Source: Alcanivorax sediminis
Lineage (GTDB): Bacteria > Pseudomonadota > Gammaproteobacteria > Pseudomonadales > Alcanivoracaceae
Direction: 5' to 3'
Length of the DNA stretch: 64,000 bases
NCBI RefSeq assembly: GCF_009601165.1
Contig: NZ_WIRE01000001.1
Coordinates: forward strand, 124,001-188,000
Both the position numbers and the translations under genes were made by a program. The notes beneath the pieces were generated by a model. The model was given only the letters and a program-made list of their open reading frames with translations. It was not told where the DNA came from and did no database searches. How positions within the stretch are numbered: the first letter of the stretch is position 1; every line of letters begins with the position of its first letter. Shown in pieces: positions 9,024 through 19,403 of this stretch.

Positions 9024-9052
9024 TGTCTACTGCTCTTGCTAAACTCTCGTGA

Positions 9053-10114
<1,062 letters not shown>

Positions 10115-10124
10115 TTCCCCCCCC

Positions 10125-10176
10125 TTGCAAGTCCCGCCCCGGCTCCATATATAATGCATACACACTATATATGGAG
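10125..10176 (+). promoter_or_regulatory. Promoter and operator of the MarR gene
   Basis: TTGCAA (10125-10130) and TATAAT (10150-10155), 19 nt apart, form a plausible sigma-70 promoter. A perfect 11-bp inverted repeat, CTCCATATATA (10143-10153) and TATATATGGAG (10166-10176), overlaps the -10 and the start of transcription, 8 nt before the ATG. Within it, GCATACACACTATA resembles the GTATACACACTTTA in front of the convergent hydrolase. Autoregulation by the MarR protein is the likely reading. Confidence 0.6.
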
Positions 10177-10184
10177 TCCGTTCC

Positions 10185-10652
10185 ATGAGTCGTCGCCCGC
10201 CACAACCCTCCTCACTGGATCCTGAACAGGTCGGCCTGCACTGTGCCGCCCTGCATTCCCGGGTGCTGTCCCGGCTGGTGACGCGACTGTATAACCAGCA
10301 ATTGGCTGAAAGTGGCCTGCGCATCACCCAGTTCTCCGTGCTCAATGCGATCAAGGCACGGCCTCCGGAATCCATTTTCCAGCTTGCCGAACTGCTCGGC
10401 ATGGAACGCACCTCCCTGCAGCGCACCGTGGATAAACTGATTGAGAAAGGTCTGGTGGAATCCGAGCCCACCGGCAATAAACGCGCGTTGGGGCTCTCTC
10501 TCACTCCCCAGGGAGAGGCCTGCTATCAGCAGGCTCTGGTAGGCTGGCAAGCAGCGCAGGATCAGTTCGAGTCACTGGTGGGCAAGCAGAGCTGGCAACA
10601 GATTGCCTCGGAATTGCGCCGCTTCAGCCACAAGGTCAAGCAGGAACTCTAG
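10185..10652 (+). CDS. MarR family transcriptional regulator
   Basis: A 155-residue dimeric winged-helix regulator. The recognition region reads SIFQLAELLGMERTSLQRTVDKLIEKGLVESEPTGNKRALGLSLTPQGE, a clear MarR helix-turn-helix and wing (about residues 63-110). Its 3' end overlaps the 3' end of the convergent hydrolase by 17 nt. Both genes have related ATACACACT-type sequences in their promoters, so the regulator probably controls itself and the hydrolase. The ligand is unknown. Confidence 0.9.
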   Translation: MSRRPPQPSSLDPEQVGLHCAALHSRVLSRLVTRLYNQQLAESGLRITQFSVLNAIKARPPESIFQLAELLGMERTSLQRTVDKLIEKGLVESEPTGNKRALGLSLTPQGEACYQQALVGWQAAQDQFESLVGKQSWQQIASELRRFSHKVKQEL

Positions 10653-11493
10653 CCAGATCACCTTCTGGGACGGGCACAGACAAGACCCCTTCCCGGGCAA
10701 AGCCAGCGACCAGTCCCAGCACCGCCTTGTCGGTCAGCACCCGCCGATGTCCCTTGCCAACGGTCTGGTGCAGGGTGGCCGAGGGCATCGCCTGATGCAG
10801 CCGCAGCGAATCCGTGAACGGAACCTCCCTGTCACCAGTATCATGCACCAGCAACGTTCGAGCACTGATCAGCGAGCCGCGTCGGGCGATGTCCAGCGCG
10901 TCGTAACCGATCCCCACCCGGGCAGCCATTTTATCGAGCAGCTGCTGTCGGGCCCGGCCACCGAATTTCAGGGCACTGGCCATCCGCCCCACCACACCGC
11001 GGAAGTCTGTGGGCGGCGCGACCAGTACCGTGCGAGCAATATCGCCTCGCTCGGCCAGTACAAAGGCGGCAGCCGAAGCCCCCATGGAATGGCCGATTAG
11101 TACATCCACCGGCTCACCGATCACCTCCAGCGCCAGACGTAGAGTGGTGATGAATTCACCCACATCACTGGCGCCATCCGGCTCTTCGCCATGGCCCGGC
11201 ATCTGCAGGGCATAAAAAGAGAACGATTCACGGCCCAGCGCCTTCATCATCGCCTCGAACTGAGTCCAGTGCCCGGACCAGCCATGGACCAGCAAGACTC
11301 GCTGTGGACCACCCAACCAGATATTCAGGCGCGCGCGCTCACCCACCGGCAGCTGGCTGTCCGGCGCAAACTCGGATCGGCCCCTCCAGGCCTGCGGCAA
11401 CCGTGGTCCCGTCATCAAACGTAACGCCAGATCACTGGCCCTGCCGGGCAGAAGGCGACTGAACAGCGCCATTAACAGCTGAAAGAGTTTCAT
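10636..11493 (-). CDS. Alpha/beta hydrolase, likely controlled by the adjacent MarR protein
   Basis: A 285-residue alpha/beta hydrolase starting MKLFQLLMALFSRLL. The oxyanion strand is LLVHGWSGHW, the nucleophile elbow GHSMGAS, the probable acid HDTGDREVP, and the base near GKGHRR. The hydrophobic N-terminus (MKLFQLLMALFSRLLPG) could be an anchor or amphipathic helix. The ATG at 11493 has GAGGAAATAG just upstream; a longer in-frame start lacks one. It overlaps the MarR gene tail to tail. The substrate is unknown. Confidence 0.85.
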   Translation of the reverse strand: MKLFQLLMALFSRLLPGRASDLALRLMTGPRLPQAWRGRSEFAPDSQLPVGERARLNIWLGGPQRVLLVHGWSGHWTQFEAMMKALGRESFSFYALQMPGHGEEPDGASDVGEFITTLRLALEVIGEPVDVLIGHSMGASAAAFVLAERGDIARTVLVAPPTDFRGVVGRMASALKFGGRARQQLLDKMAARVGIGYDALDIARRGSLISARTLLVHDTGDREVPFTDSLRLHQAMPSATLHQTVGKGHRRVLTDKAVLGLVAGFAREGVLSVPVPEGDLARVPA

Positions 11494-11508
11494 CTCTATT
11501 TCCTCATA

Positions 11509-11584
11509 GTGTATACACACTTTAAAGTCTGCGACCTCACTTCACAGGGAGGCCCACCCATCAGTTAAGTGTATTTACACTTAA
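11509..11584. promoter_or_regulatory. Two palindromic operators before the hydrolase gene
   Basis: GTGTATACAC (11509-11518) is a perfect 10-bp palindrome 16 nt before the hydrolase start. Further out, TTAAGTGTA (11565-11573) and TACACTTAA (11576-11584) form a perfect 9-bp inverted repeat with TT between. Both share the GTGTA/TACAC half-site. This fits cooperative MarR dimers; binding is inferred. Confidence 0.55.
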
Positions 11585-11671
11585 CAAGAAAAATCAACTC
11601 CGCTTATCTGCCTGCCTCTTTCCAGAGCGCCCGTTGAGGTCTAGCCTGAAAACTGTACACAGGACTGTTCC

Positions 11672-11700
11672 CTGTCATTGCCGTGTCATATAAATGTCAT
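11672..11700 (+). promoter_or_regulatory. Pho box upstream of ppk
   Basis: Three direct repeats, CTGTCAT (11672), GTGTCAT (11683) and ATGTCAT (11694), are spaced exactly 11 nt apart. This is the 7+4 layout of PhoB-binding Pho boxes (CTGTCAT with A/T-rich spacers). The site ends 39 nt before the ppk start. It indicates induction by phosphate starvation through PhoB. Confidence 0.75.
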
Positions 11701-11739
11701 TGAATAGGAAGCTCGATCACCCTTGCTCAGGAAGGCTCC

Positions 11740-13824
11740 ATGAACGATATCGCCAGTGAACACAGCGCCATTGATCTCAACCACCCGGACTATTTTTTCA
11801 ACCGGGAATTGAGTCTGCTGCAGTTCAACCTGCGAGTGCTGGAGCAGGCCATGGATGAGAACCATCCGCTCATGGAGCGACTGAATTTCCTGCTGATTTT
11901 TTCCAGCAACATGGACGAGTTTTTCGAAATTCGCGTGGCAGGGCTGAAAAACAAGCTCGAAGCGGGCACCGGGCAACCTGGCCCGGACGGTATGCTCGCA
12001 GAAGAACTGCTGACCGAAATCAGTCGCATCACCCACGAAGCCGTGGATCGTCAGTATCACATCCTCAACAACATTCTGTTGCCGGCACTGCGTGAGGAAG
12101 GTGTGGACTTCCTGCGTCGGGAAGACTGGACTGAGGCCCAGTCCGAGTGGGTAAAAAAGTACTTTCGCGAGCAGGTGTATCCGGTGCTTACACCCATCGC
12201 ACTGGACCCCTCCCACCCGTTTCCACGGCTGGTCAACAAGAGCCTGAATTTTATCGTTCCTCTGGACGGCAAGGACGCCTTTGGCCGCTCCACAGGGCTT
12301 GCCATTGTGCCGGCTCCCCGCTCCCTGCCCCGCCTGATTCGTATTCCCGACGAAATCAGTGGTGACGGCGATGACAACTTTGTATTTCTGTCGTCCATGA
12401 TTCACGCCCATGTCTCAGACCTGTTCCCGGGCATGAAAGCCACCGGCTGTTTCCAGTTCCGGGTAACCCGGAATGCGGATCTGGAAGTGGATGAAGAAGT
12501 GGAAGATCTGGCCAGCGCCCTGAAGGGGCAGCTGCTCTCACGCCGTTACGGCGACGAGGTGCGGCTGGAAGTGGCTGACAACTGCCCACGCCACCTTATG
12601 CATTACCTGCTGGAACAGTTTGAGCTCACCGAACAGGATCTTTATGAAGTGAATGGCCCGGTGAATCTGGCGCGCATGTTCACCAGCGTTAATCGTCCTC
12701 GCCTGCACTATCCACCGTTCACGCCAAAGCTTCACCCTGCGGTGAAAAAGGCCGAGTCGATTTTTGATGCCATCGATCAGGAAGACATTCTGCTGCACCA
12801 CCCGTTTCAGTCATTCCAGCCGGTAGTCAGCCTGCTGGCCGAAGCCGCCCGCGACCCCAAGGTGCTGGCCATCAAGCAAACACTTTACCGCACAGGTACC
12901 AAGTCAGAGATTCTCGACCATCTGGAAACCGCGGCGCGAAACGGCAAGGAGGTCACCGCCATCGTGGAATTGCGTGCGCGTTTCGATGAGGAGTCCAACA
13001 TCGAAGGGGCCCGTCGCCTGCAAGAGGCGGGCGCCATCGTGGTGTACGGGGTGGTGGGCTACAAGACCCACGCCAAGATGCTGCTGGTCGTCCGTCGTGA
13101 CGGCGAGGGCATCAAGCGCTATGTGCATCTCGGCACCGGTAATTACCACACCAGAACCACCAAGCTGTACACCGACTACGGCCTGATGACCGCGGACAAG
13201 GCGGTGGGCCAGGACGTGCACAAGATCTTTCAGGAGCTCACCGGCATGGGCAAGGCCGCGCGACTGAAGCAACTCAAGCACTCGCCCTTTACCCTGCATC
13301 CGTCGCTGATCGAATGGATTGAATTTGAGACCGCGGAAGCCCAGGCAGGAAGGCCGGCGCACATCATCGCCAAATTCAATTCCCTGACCGAAGAAAAAAT
13401 CATCCAGGCGCTGTACAGAGCCAGTCAGGCGGGTGTGGAAATTGATCTGATCGTGCGTGGCATCTGCTGCCTCAAGCCGGGTATTGCCGGCATTTCTGAC
13501 ACCATCCGGGTACGCTCCATTGTCGGTCGTTTTCTGGAGCACACCCGCATTTATCACTTCCATCATGGCGGCGACGATCTGGTGTATTGCTCCAGCGCCG
13601 ACTGGATGGAACGCAACCTGTTCAACCGGGTCGAGACCTGCTTCCCGATCACCAATCCCACGCTGAAGGCTCAGGTGCTGGAAGAAGGACTGAATTACTA
13701 TCTGAGAGACAACAGCCGCGCCTGGCTATTGCAGTCCGATGGCACCTACACCCGCGCCCAACCGGCCGATGGAGAAGAGGTGTTCATGGCCCAGCAGTGC
13801 CTGCTGGATACTAACGTGGGATAA
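11740..13824 (+). CDS. ppk: Polyphosphate kinase 1
   Basis: Reversibly transfers the gamma-phosphate of ATP to polyphosphate. It has 694 residues, normal for PPK1. The N-terminal domain starts [20 protein letters not shown]. The two phospholipase-D-like C-terminal domains carry the conserved histidines His444 (YKTHAKM) and His470 ([13 protein letters not shown]), one of which is the phosphorylated residue. ppx lies convergently downstream. A Pho box lies upstream. The name is certain. Confidence 0.97.
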   Translation: MNDIASEHSAIDLNHPDYFFNRELSLLQFNLRVLEQAMDENHPLMERLNFLLIFSSNMDEFFEIRVAGLKNKLEAGTGQPGPDGMLAEELLTEISRITHEAVDRQYHILNNILLPALREEGVDFLRREDWTEAQSEWVKKYFREQVYPVLTPIALDPSHPFPRLVNKSLNFIVPLDGKDAFGRSTGLAIVPAPRSLPRLIRIPDEISGDGDDNFVFLSSMIHAHVSDLFPGMKATGCFQFRVTRNADLEVDEEVEDLASALKGQLLSRRYGDEVRLEVADNCPRHLMHYLLEQFELTEQDLYEVNGPVNLARMFTSVNRPRLHYPPFTPKLHPAVKKAESIFDAIDQEDILLHHPFQSFQPVVSLLAEAARDPKVLAIKQTLYRTGTKSEILDHLETAARNGKEVTAIVELRARFDEESNIEGARRLQEAGAIVVYGVVGYKTHAKMLLVVRRDGEGIKRYVHLGTGNYHTRTTKLYTDYGLMTADKAVGQDVHKIFQELTGMGKAARLKQLKHSPFTLHPSLIEWIEFETAEAQAGRPAHIIAKFNSLTEEKIIQALYRASQAGVEIDLIVRGICCLKPGIAGISDTIRVRSIVGRFLEHTRIYHFHHGGDDLVYCSSADWMERNLFNRVETCFPITNPTLKAQVLEEGLNYYLRDNSRAWLLQSDGTYTRAQPADGEEVFMAQQCLLDTNVG

Positions 13825-13902
13825 CCCGCGAGGGACCGGGCCACTGACAGCAACCCCCAGAAGCACAGCCTGCTCTGCTGGTGTCCGGCCCCGAGCATCC
13901 AT

Positions 13903-15393
13903 TCATTTCAGGATCAGCTCACAACCCGCTGCCTGAAAATAATCCTGCTCCTGTTCAAGATCAGCCAGGGTCAGCGGGTGCTCGTCCAGCCAGCCCTCCG
14001 GAAATGTCAGCGTCAGGGTATTGCCCTTCACCTTGAGGTTCATGCCGGGGGTTGCTTCATCGCATCGGGCGTGATGCAGGCGTGTGGCAATTCGCAGCAC
14101 CAGACACAGTCGCAGCAACGGCTCGCGCTCATCTTCCGGCAATTCATCCAGGGCAGACTGTGGAATCTTGCGGCGATGGCCTCGCACCAGTATCGCCACG
14201 GCCTGCTGTTCCTGACGGGAAAAGCCAGCCAGATCGGAGTTGGTAATCAGGTAAGCGCCATGCTTGTGGAACTGGCTGTGGGACACGGCGAGCCCAAGCT
14301 CATGCAGCAGTGCCCCCCAGCGCAGGGTGTCCTCCATGGGCTCATCATCCAGCAGCCAGTCCGCCGCGACCTGTCTGAACAATGCCATCGCTGTCTCGCA
14401 GACCCGCTCTGCCTGACTGCGTTCCACATGATGACGATTCATCAGCGATTGAATGCTGCGGTCGCGCACGTCTTCATGGCCGAAGCGGCCGAGCAAATCG
14501 TAGAGTAACCCTTCTCGCAGAGCGCCGGATGACACCTCCATCTGCCCAATGCCCAACTGCTCGAAAATGCCATAGAGAATGGCCAGTCCGGAGGGGAAGA
14601 TGGCCTGACGGTCCTCACGCAGCCCCTTGAGGTCGAGCTTGTCGGCACTGCCTGCCTTGATCACCCGCTTGCGGGCTTTCTTGAGTCCTTCCAGCGTCAC
14701 GCCGCTGTCGCACCAACCCTGCTCCACGCAAACCTGGCTAATGGCCTTGATGGTGCCGGAGGCGCCAACACTCTGTTGCCAGCCAATACGGCGGTAGTTG
14801 GCATGGATGGAGAGCACTTCCTGACGGGCCGCAGTGACGGCCTTATCAAACGCTTTCTCGGTGATATTCCCCTCGGCAAAGAAACGCTGGGCAAAACTCA
14901 CACACCCCATGTGCAGGGATTCGGTTTCCGCCGGTTCGAAACGCTCACCGATGATCAGTTCGGTGGAGCCGCCGCCAATATCCACCACCAGCCGCTGCCC
15001 GGCATCGTCCGCCAGGGTATGCGCGACGCCCAAGTAGATCAGGCGCGCTTCCTCGCGACCGGCCACAATTTCGATATCGTGCCCCAGCACCGCTTCGGCC
15101 CGGGCAATAAACACTCTGGCATTGCGCGCCTGACGCAGGGTGTTGGTCCCCACCACCCGCACACTGCCACGGGGAATGCCGGCAATCCGCTGGGCAAACC
15201 GCCCCAGACACTCCAGCGCGCGAGTCTGGGTTTCTTCGTCAAGACGGTTTTCCTTGTCGAGCCCGGCCCCCAGCTGCACCTTCTCCGACAAGGCATCCAA
15301 AAGCTGGATTTCACCCTGTGCCTGCCGTGCAACGACCATATGAAAGCTGTTAGACCCCAGATCAATGGCGGCCAGATGTTCGCCGTGCTGCAT
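13903..15393 (-). CDS. ppx: Exopolyphosphatase (Ppx/GppA family)
   Basis: Releases terminal phosphate from polyphosphate, or acts on pppGpp. It has 496 residues. The sugar-kinase/actin fold shows the first phosphate loop AAIDLGSNSFHMVVAR and the second VVDIGGGSTELI. An HD-like C-terminal domain follows (residues about 310-490), as in E. coli Ppx rather than short forms. It is convergent with ppk and divergent from trxA, the pseudomonad arrangement. A Ppx role is more likely than GppA because of the ppk neighbour. Confidence 0.94.
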   Translation of the reverse strand: MQHGEHLAAIDLGSNSFHMVVARQAQGEIQLLDALSEKVQLGAGLDKENRLDEETQTRALECLGRFAQRIAGIPRGSVRVVGTNTLRQARNARVFIARAEAVLGHDIEIVAGREEARLIYLGVAHTLADDAGQRLVVDIGGGSTELIIGERFEPAETESLHMGCVSFAQRFFAEGNITEKAFDKAVTAARQEVLSIHANYRRIGWQQSVGASGTIKAISQVCVEQGWCDSGVTLEGLKKARKRVIKAGSADKLDLKGLREDRQAIFPSGLAILYGIFEQLGIGQMEVSSGALREGLLYDLLGRFGHEDVRDRSIQSLMNRHHVERSQAERVCETAMALFRQVAADWLLDDEPMEDTLRWGALLHELGLAVSHSQFHKHGAYLITNSDLAGFSRQEQQAVAILVRGHRRKIPQSALDELPEDEREPLLRLCLVLRIATRLHHARCDEATPGMNLKVKGNTLTLTFPEGWLDEHPLTLADLEQEQDYFQAAGCELILK

Positions 15394-15533
15394 GCCTGCT
15401 CCTTCTGCGAATAGGCCGATAGTACCCTGAAATCATGGCGTTAGGATGTCAGCGCCCGGGAATACACAGGGTTTTACTTTGCCGTTGCCTGGCCGTCATA
15501 GGCAAATCCAGTGACGATAATTGATTCCCTCGC

Positions 15534-15564
15534 TTGAAAAGGAGTGCCTGCAACCTGATATTAT
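15534..15564 (+). promoter_or_regulatory. Candidate trxA promoter
   Basis: TTGAAA (15534-15539) and TATTAT (15559-15564), with 19 nt between, stand about 75 nt before the trxA start. The spacer is slightly long. The 247-bp gap between ppx and trxA must hold both divergent promoters; no other clear element was seen in it. Confidence 0.4.
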
Positions 15565-15640
15565 TGCCCAGTGCGATGGGAGCCTTTAAGGTTCCTCGCC
15601 CCCAGCGGGGCAGCCAATCCCTTTATATCAGGAGAAATCG

Positions 15641-15967
15641 ATGAGCGGCGAGATTATCAATGTGACCGACGCGGACTTTGAAGCCCAGGTCATCAATGCA
15701 GACGGCCCGGTGCTGGTAGACTACTGGGCACCCTGGTGTGGTCCCTGCAAAATGGTCGCGCCGATCCTGGAGCAGCTGGCTGGCGAATACGAAGGCCGCC
15801 TGACCATTGCCAAGATCAACATCGACGACAACCCGGAAACCCCGAAGAAGTATGGTGTTCGTGGCATTCCCACCCTGAGCGTATTCAAGAACGGTAACGT
15901 GGAAGCCACCAAGGTGGGCGCGCTGTCCAAGAGCCAGTTGAGCGCATTCCTGGACAGCACCCTGTAA
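15641..15967 (+). CDS. trxA: Thioredoxin 1
   Basis: Small cytoplasmic dithiol reductant. It has 108 residues with the active site WCGPC (Cys33 and Cys36) in the classical context [17 protein letters not shown], and the cis-proline loop GIPTL. The start has AGGAGA 8 nt upstream. It sits upstream of rho, as in enterobacteria and pseudomonads. Confidence 0.97.
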   Translation: MSGEIINVTDADFEAQVINADGPVLVDYWAPWCGPCKMVAPILEQLAGEYEGRLTIAKINIDDNPETPKKYGVRGIPTLSVFKNGNVEATKVGALSKSQLSAFLDSTL

Positions 15968-15981
15968 GTCCGGAAACACTC

Positions 15982-16015
15982 TGTAACGCCCCGGCCATCC
16001 GGCCGGGGCATTACA
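15982..16015 (+). terminator. Hairpin terminator after trxA
   Basis: TGTAA plus GCCCCGGCC (15982-15996) pair with GGCCGGGGC plus TTACA (16001-16015) around a 4-nt loop. The stem is very strong, but only a weak T tract follows, so termination may be partial and leave some read-through to rho. Confidence 0.6.
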
Positions 16016-16251
16016 ACCCTCCCTCCTATAGACAGCCCTTCCCCATAGTGGTAGATTCCAGAACAGCTTTAAGGAACCTCCTTACAAGCACTCCCTTTTA
16101 GTTAGTCCTTCGGAACCTCTGGTTACCCTTTATTCCTGTGGCCCCCTTTTAGGCTTGCCGGGCCAGACTCCGAAAAAACCGGATTATCAAAACAACTGTA
16201 GCGCCGCAGGCGGTGCATCCCCTCAATTCATTCAAACCAAAACATACGCCA
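16016..16251 (+). promoter_or_regulatory. Long leader upstream of rho
   Basis: About 236 nt lie between the trxA terminator and rho. Near-repeats AAGGAACCTCC (about 16071) and CGGAACCTCTGG (about 16112) occur within it. No ORF is convincing. Rho genes are commonly autoregulated by Rho-dependent attenuation in a long leader, and this stretch is the right place for that; this is inference. Confidence 0.35.
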
Positions 16252-17511
16252 ATGAATCTTTCTGAACTGAAGCAGAAGCCGATTGGAGAACTTCTGAACA
16301 TTGCCAAGGAACTCGGCCTCGAGAACCTGGCAAGAACCCGCAAGCAGGACGTCATCTTTTCCATTCTCAAACGCGCCGCCAAAAATGGCTCCGATATTTA
16401 CGGAGACGGCGTACTGGAGATCCTGCAGGACGGCTTCGGCTTCCTTCGTTCCGCCGAAGGTTCCTATCTGGCAGGCCCGGACGATATCTATGTCTCCCCG
16501 AGCCAGATTCGCCGTTTCAACTTGCGCACCGGCGATACCATTTCCGGCAAGATCCGGCCCCCGAAGGATGGCGAGCGCTACTTCGCCATGCTCAAGGTCA
16601 ACGAGATCAATTTCGACAAGCCGGAAAACGCCAAGAACAAGATCCTGTTTGAAAACCTGACGCCGCTGTTCCCCACCGAGCGTCTGGTCATGGAGATCGG
16701 TAACGGCTCCACCGAAGACATCACCACCCGGGTGATTGATCTGGTGGCCCCGATCGGCAAAGGGCAGCGCGGCCTGATCGTCGCTCCGCCAAAAGCCGGT
16801 AAGACCATGCTCCTCCAGAACATCGCCCAGTCCATCGCCCGCAACAATCCCGAAACCCACATGATCGTGCTGCTCATCGATGAGCGTCCGGAAGAAGTGA
16901 CCGAAATGTCACGGACCGTGCGCGGTGAAGTGGTGGCGTCCACCTTCGACGAGCCGCCGGCCCGTCACGTTCAGGTGGCCGAGATGGTGATCGAGAAAGC
17001 CAAACGACTGGTTGAGCACAAGCAGGACGTGGTGATTCTGCTGGATTCCATCACCCGTCTGGCTCGCGCCTACAACACCGTCCAGCCCAGCTCCGGCAAG
17101 GTTCTCACCGGGGGTGTAGACGCCCACGCCCTGGAGAAACCCAAGCGTTTCTTCGGCGCAGCGCGGAACATTGAGGAAGGCGGCAGCCTTACCATCCTCG
17201 CGACCGCCCTGGTGGATACCGGCTCCAAAATGGACGAAGTGATCTACGAGGAATTCAAGGGTACCGGCAACATGGAACTGCATCTGGACCGCAAGGTGGC
17301 AGAGAAGCGCGTGTTCCCGGCCATGAATATCCGCAAGTCCGGCACCCGCCGCGAAGAGCGTCTGGTGAGCGAAGACGAACTGCAGAAGATGTGGATCCTG
17401 CGCAAGGTCCTGCACCCCATGGACGAAATCGGCGCCATGGAGTTCCTCATCGACCGCATGAAGCAGACCAAGACAAACCTGGAGTTCTTCGACTCCATGA
17501 AGCGGAAGTAG
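16252..17511 (+). CDS. rho: Transcription termination factor Rho
   Basis: Hexameric RNA helicase that ends transcription. It has 419 residues, the E. coli length. The N-terminal domain begins [20 protein letters not shown]. The cold-shock-like RNA-binding domain contains GFGFLRS. Walker A is APPKAGKT with Lys184 at the E. coli position, and Walker B is [16 protein letters not shown]. The ATG at 16252 was chosen over an upstream in-frame ATG because it gives the family N-terminus. Confidence 0.97.
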   Translation: MNLSELKQKPIGELLNIAKELGLENLARTRKQDVIFSILKRAAKNGSDIYGDGVLEILQDGFGFLRSAEGSYLAGPDDIYVSPSQIRRFNLRTGDTISGKIRPPKDGERYFAMLKVNEINFDKPENAKNKILFENLTPLFPTERLVMEIGNGSTEDITTRVIDLVAPIGKGQRGLIVAPPKAGKTMLLQNIAQSIARNNPETHMIVLLIDERPEEVTEMSRTVRGEVVASTFDEPPARHVQVAEMVIEKAKRLVEHKQDVVILLDSITRLARAYNTVQPSSGKVLTGGVDAHALEKPKRFFGAARNIEEGGSLTILATALVDTGSKMDEVIYEEFKGTGNMELHLDRKVAEKRVFPAMNIRKSGTRREERLVSEDELQKMWILRKVLHPMDEIGAMEFLIDRMKQTKTNLEFFDSMKRK

Positions 17512-17522
17512 TAGACGCCTCA

Positions 17523-17687
17523 CACGGCATGCTTCACGCAACACGCAAAACCCCGCTTCGGCGGGGTTTTGTGCTTTTAACGCCCGACGCCAATAATCAC
17601 ACCCCGTTCATTCTCTCCGCCTCAAGCTTCTTGCGGCTTTTGTGTTGTTTTTTTGCGCCTTGCGTCGAGCATCAAGCGTCAAGCATT
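17523..17687. repeat. Heptad-repeat island B downstream of rho
   Basis: The left arm has a 7-nt period (GGCATGC, TTCACGC, AACACGC; from about 17527). The right arm reads TTGCGCC, TTGCGTC, GAGCATC, AAGCGTC, AAGCATT (17653-17687). The core holds the rho terminator (17547-17570). The two arms are roughly complementary in sense (TTCACGC versus GCGTCAA). Confidence 0.65.
17547..17570 (+). terminator. Intrinsic terminator of rho
   Basis: AAAACCCCGC (17547-17556), a TTCG tetraloop, then GCGGGGTTTT (17561-17570): a perfect 10-bp stem ending in T4, with further T-rich sequence after it. It works in both orientations. Confidence 0.85.
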
Positions 17688-17743
17688 CATCCTGCTATAC
17701 TCGCCGCACAACCTTTCCGGTTACCCGAATCACAAGGAACGCC

Positions 17744-19216
17744 ATGAAATACCGCGACCTGCGAGACTTCATCACCCAACTGGAACAGCTTGGCGAGCTC
17801 AAGCGCATCACCGTGCCGGTGGATCCGAATCTGGAAATGACCGAAATCTGTGACCGCACCTTGCGGGCTGGCGGGCCCGCGCTACTGTTCGAGAACCCTG
17901 TGGGTTTCGGCACTCCGGTGCTGGGCAACCTGTTTGGTACTGAGCGCCGGGTGGCGTTGGGGATGGGCCGCGAATCCGTAGAAGAGCTTCGCGAGCTGGG
18001 GGAGCTGCTGGCGTTTCTGAAAGAACCAGAGCCCCCGAAGGGATTCCGGGATGCGTGGGAGAAGCTACCGGTATTTCGCAAGGTACTGAGCATGTCCCCC
18101 AAGGTTTCCAGCAAGGGCCCCTGCCAGGAGAAAATTCTCGAGGGTGACGAAGTCGATCTGTACAAGCTGCCAATCCAGACCTGCTGGCCCGGCGACGCCG
18201 GTCCGCTGGTGACCTGGCCGCTGGTCATCACCCGCGGGCCCAACAAGGAACGCCAGAACCTGGGCATTTACCGTCAGCAGCTCATTGGCCGCAACAAACT
18301 GATCATGCGCTGGCTCAGCCACCGTGGCGGCGCACTGGATTTCCAGGAGTGGCAACAGCAGCGTCCCGGCGAGCCCTTCCCGGTGGCCGTGGCACTGGGC
18401 GCCGACCCGGCCACTATTCTTGGTGCGGTCACCCCGGTACCGGACACGCTCAGCGAATACGCCTTCGCCGGCCTGCTGCGCGGCTCCAAAACTGAACTGG
18501 TGAAATGCATCGGCAATGACCTGCAGGTCCCGGCCAGTGCCGAGTTCGTGCTCGAAGGCCACATCTATCCGGATGAAATGGCAGACGAAGGCCCCTTCGG
18601 TGACCACACCGGTTACTACAACGAAGTAGAACGTTTTCCGGTGTTCACGGTGGAACGCATCACCCACCGCCGCGACCCGATATACCACAGCACCTACACC
18701 GGTCGCCCACCGGATGAACCCGCTGTTCTGGGCGTGGCCATGAATGAAATCTTCGTGCCGATCCTGCGCAAGCAGTTCCCGGAAATTGTGGACTTCTACC
18801 TGCCACCGGAAGGCTGCTCCTATCGCATGGCGGTGGTCACCATGAAGAAGCAGTACCCCGGACACGCCAAGCGCGTGATGATGGGCGTGTGGTCCTTCCT
18901 GCGTCAGTTCATGTACACCAAATTCGTAATTGTCTGCGACGACGATGTGAATGCCCGAGACTGGAATGATGTGATCTGGGCCATCACCACCCGCATGGAT
19001 CCCGCCCGCGACACCGTGATGGTGGAAAACACCCCCATCGACTACCTGGACTTCGCCTCTCCGGTGGCCGGCCTCGGCTCCAAGATGGGTCTGGATGCCA
19101 CCAGCAAGCTGCCCGGCGAGACCAGCCGAGAATGGGGCCGCGCCATTAGCATGGACAAGGCGGTGAAGGAGCGGGTGGATGAGATGTGGGAAAGCCTTGG
19201 AATTAATAATGAATAA
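17744..19216 (+). CDS. ubiD: UbiD family decarboxylase (4-hydroxy-3-polyprenylbenzoate decarboxylase)
   Basis: Prenylated-FMN-dependent decarboxylase of ubiquinone biosynthesis. It has 490 residues and starts [22 protein letters not shown], the standard UbiD N-terminus. [17 protein letters not shown] is the characteristic conserved stretch containing catalytic Glu residues. The ATG at 17744 has AAGGAA 6 nt upstream; the longer open frame upstream is repeat DNA. The last codons (INNE) overlap heptad-repeat island C. Its place beside rho agrees with pseudomonads. Confidence 0.95.
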   Translation: MKYRDLRDFITQLEQLGELKRITVPVDPNLEMTEICDRTLRAGGPALLFENPVGFGTPVLGNLFGTERRVALGMGRESVEELRELGELLAFLKEPEPPKGFRDAWEKLPVFRKVLSMSPKVSSKGPCQEKILEGDEVDLYKLPIQTCWPGDAGPLVTWPLVITRGPNKERQNLGIYRQQLIGRNKLIMRWLSHRGGALDFQEWQQQRPGEPFPVAVALGADPATILGAVTPVPDTLSEYAFAGLLRGSKTELVKCIGNDLQVPASAEFVLEGHIYPDEMADEGPFGDHTGYYNEVERFPVFTVERITHRRDPIYHSTYTGRPPDEPAVLGVAMNEIFVPILRKQFPEIVDFYLPPEGCSYRMAVVTMKKQYPGHAKRVMMGVWSFLRQFMYTKFVIVCDDDVNARDWNDVIWAITTRMDPARDTVMVENTPIDYLDFASPVAGLGSKMGLDATSKLPGETSREWGRAISMDKAVKERVDEMWESLGINNE

Positions 19217-19367
19217 TGAATAGTTAATAACGGCGCGGGCCAGGTTCGTGCAGGCTCAAACTTCGCGGCCGCGCAGAACCCATGGTCGCGGCGACAGAGC
19301 AGGCAAAACCTTCTCACGCCGCCCGCGCAGCTGTTAACTATTCACTATTAACTATTCATTTTCATTC
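19204..19367. repeat. Heptad-repeat island C (TAATAAT/GTTAACT family)
   Basis: The left arm reads TAATAAT, GAATAAT, GAATAGT, TAATAAC (19204-19231). The right arm reads GTTAACT, ATTCACT, ATTAACT, ATTCATT, TTCATTC (19333-19367) and is the inverted form. A GC-rich core of about 100 nt (GCGCGGGC next to the left arm, GCCCGCGC next to the right) lies between. The left arm includes the ubiD stop codon. Confidence 0.85.
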
Positions 19368-19403
19368 TTGTACCATGGTGCCATATAAGAACAAGGATGA
19401 CTC

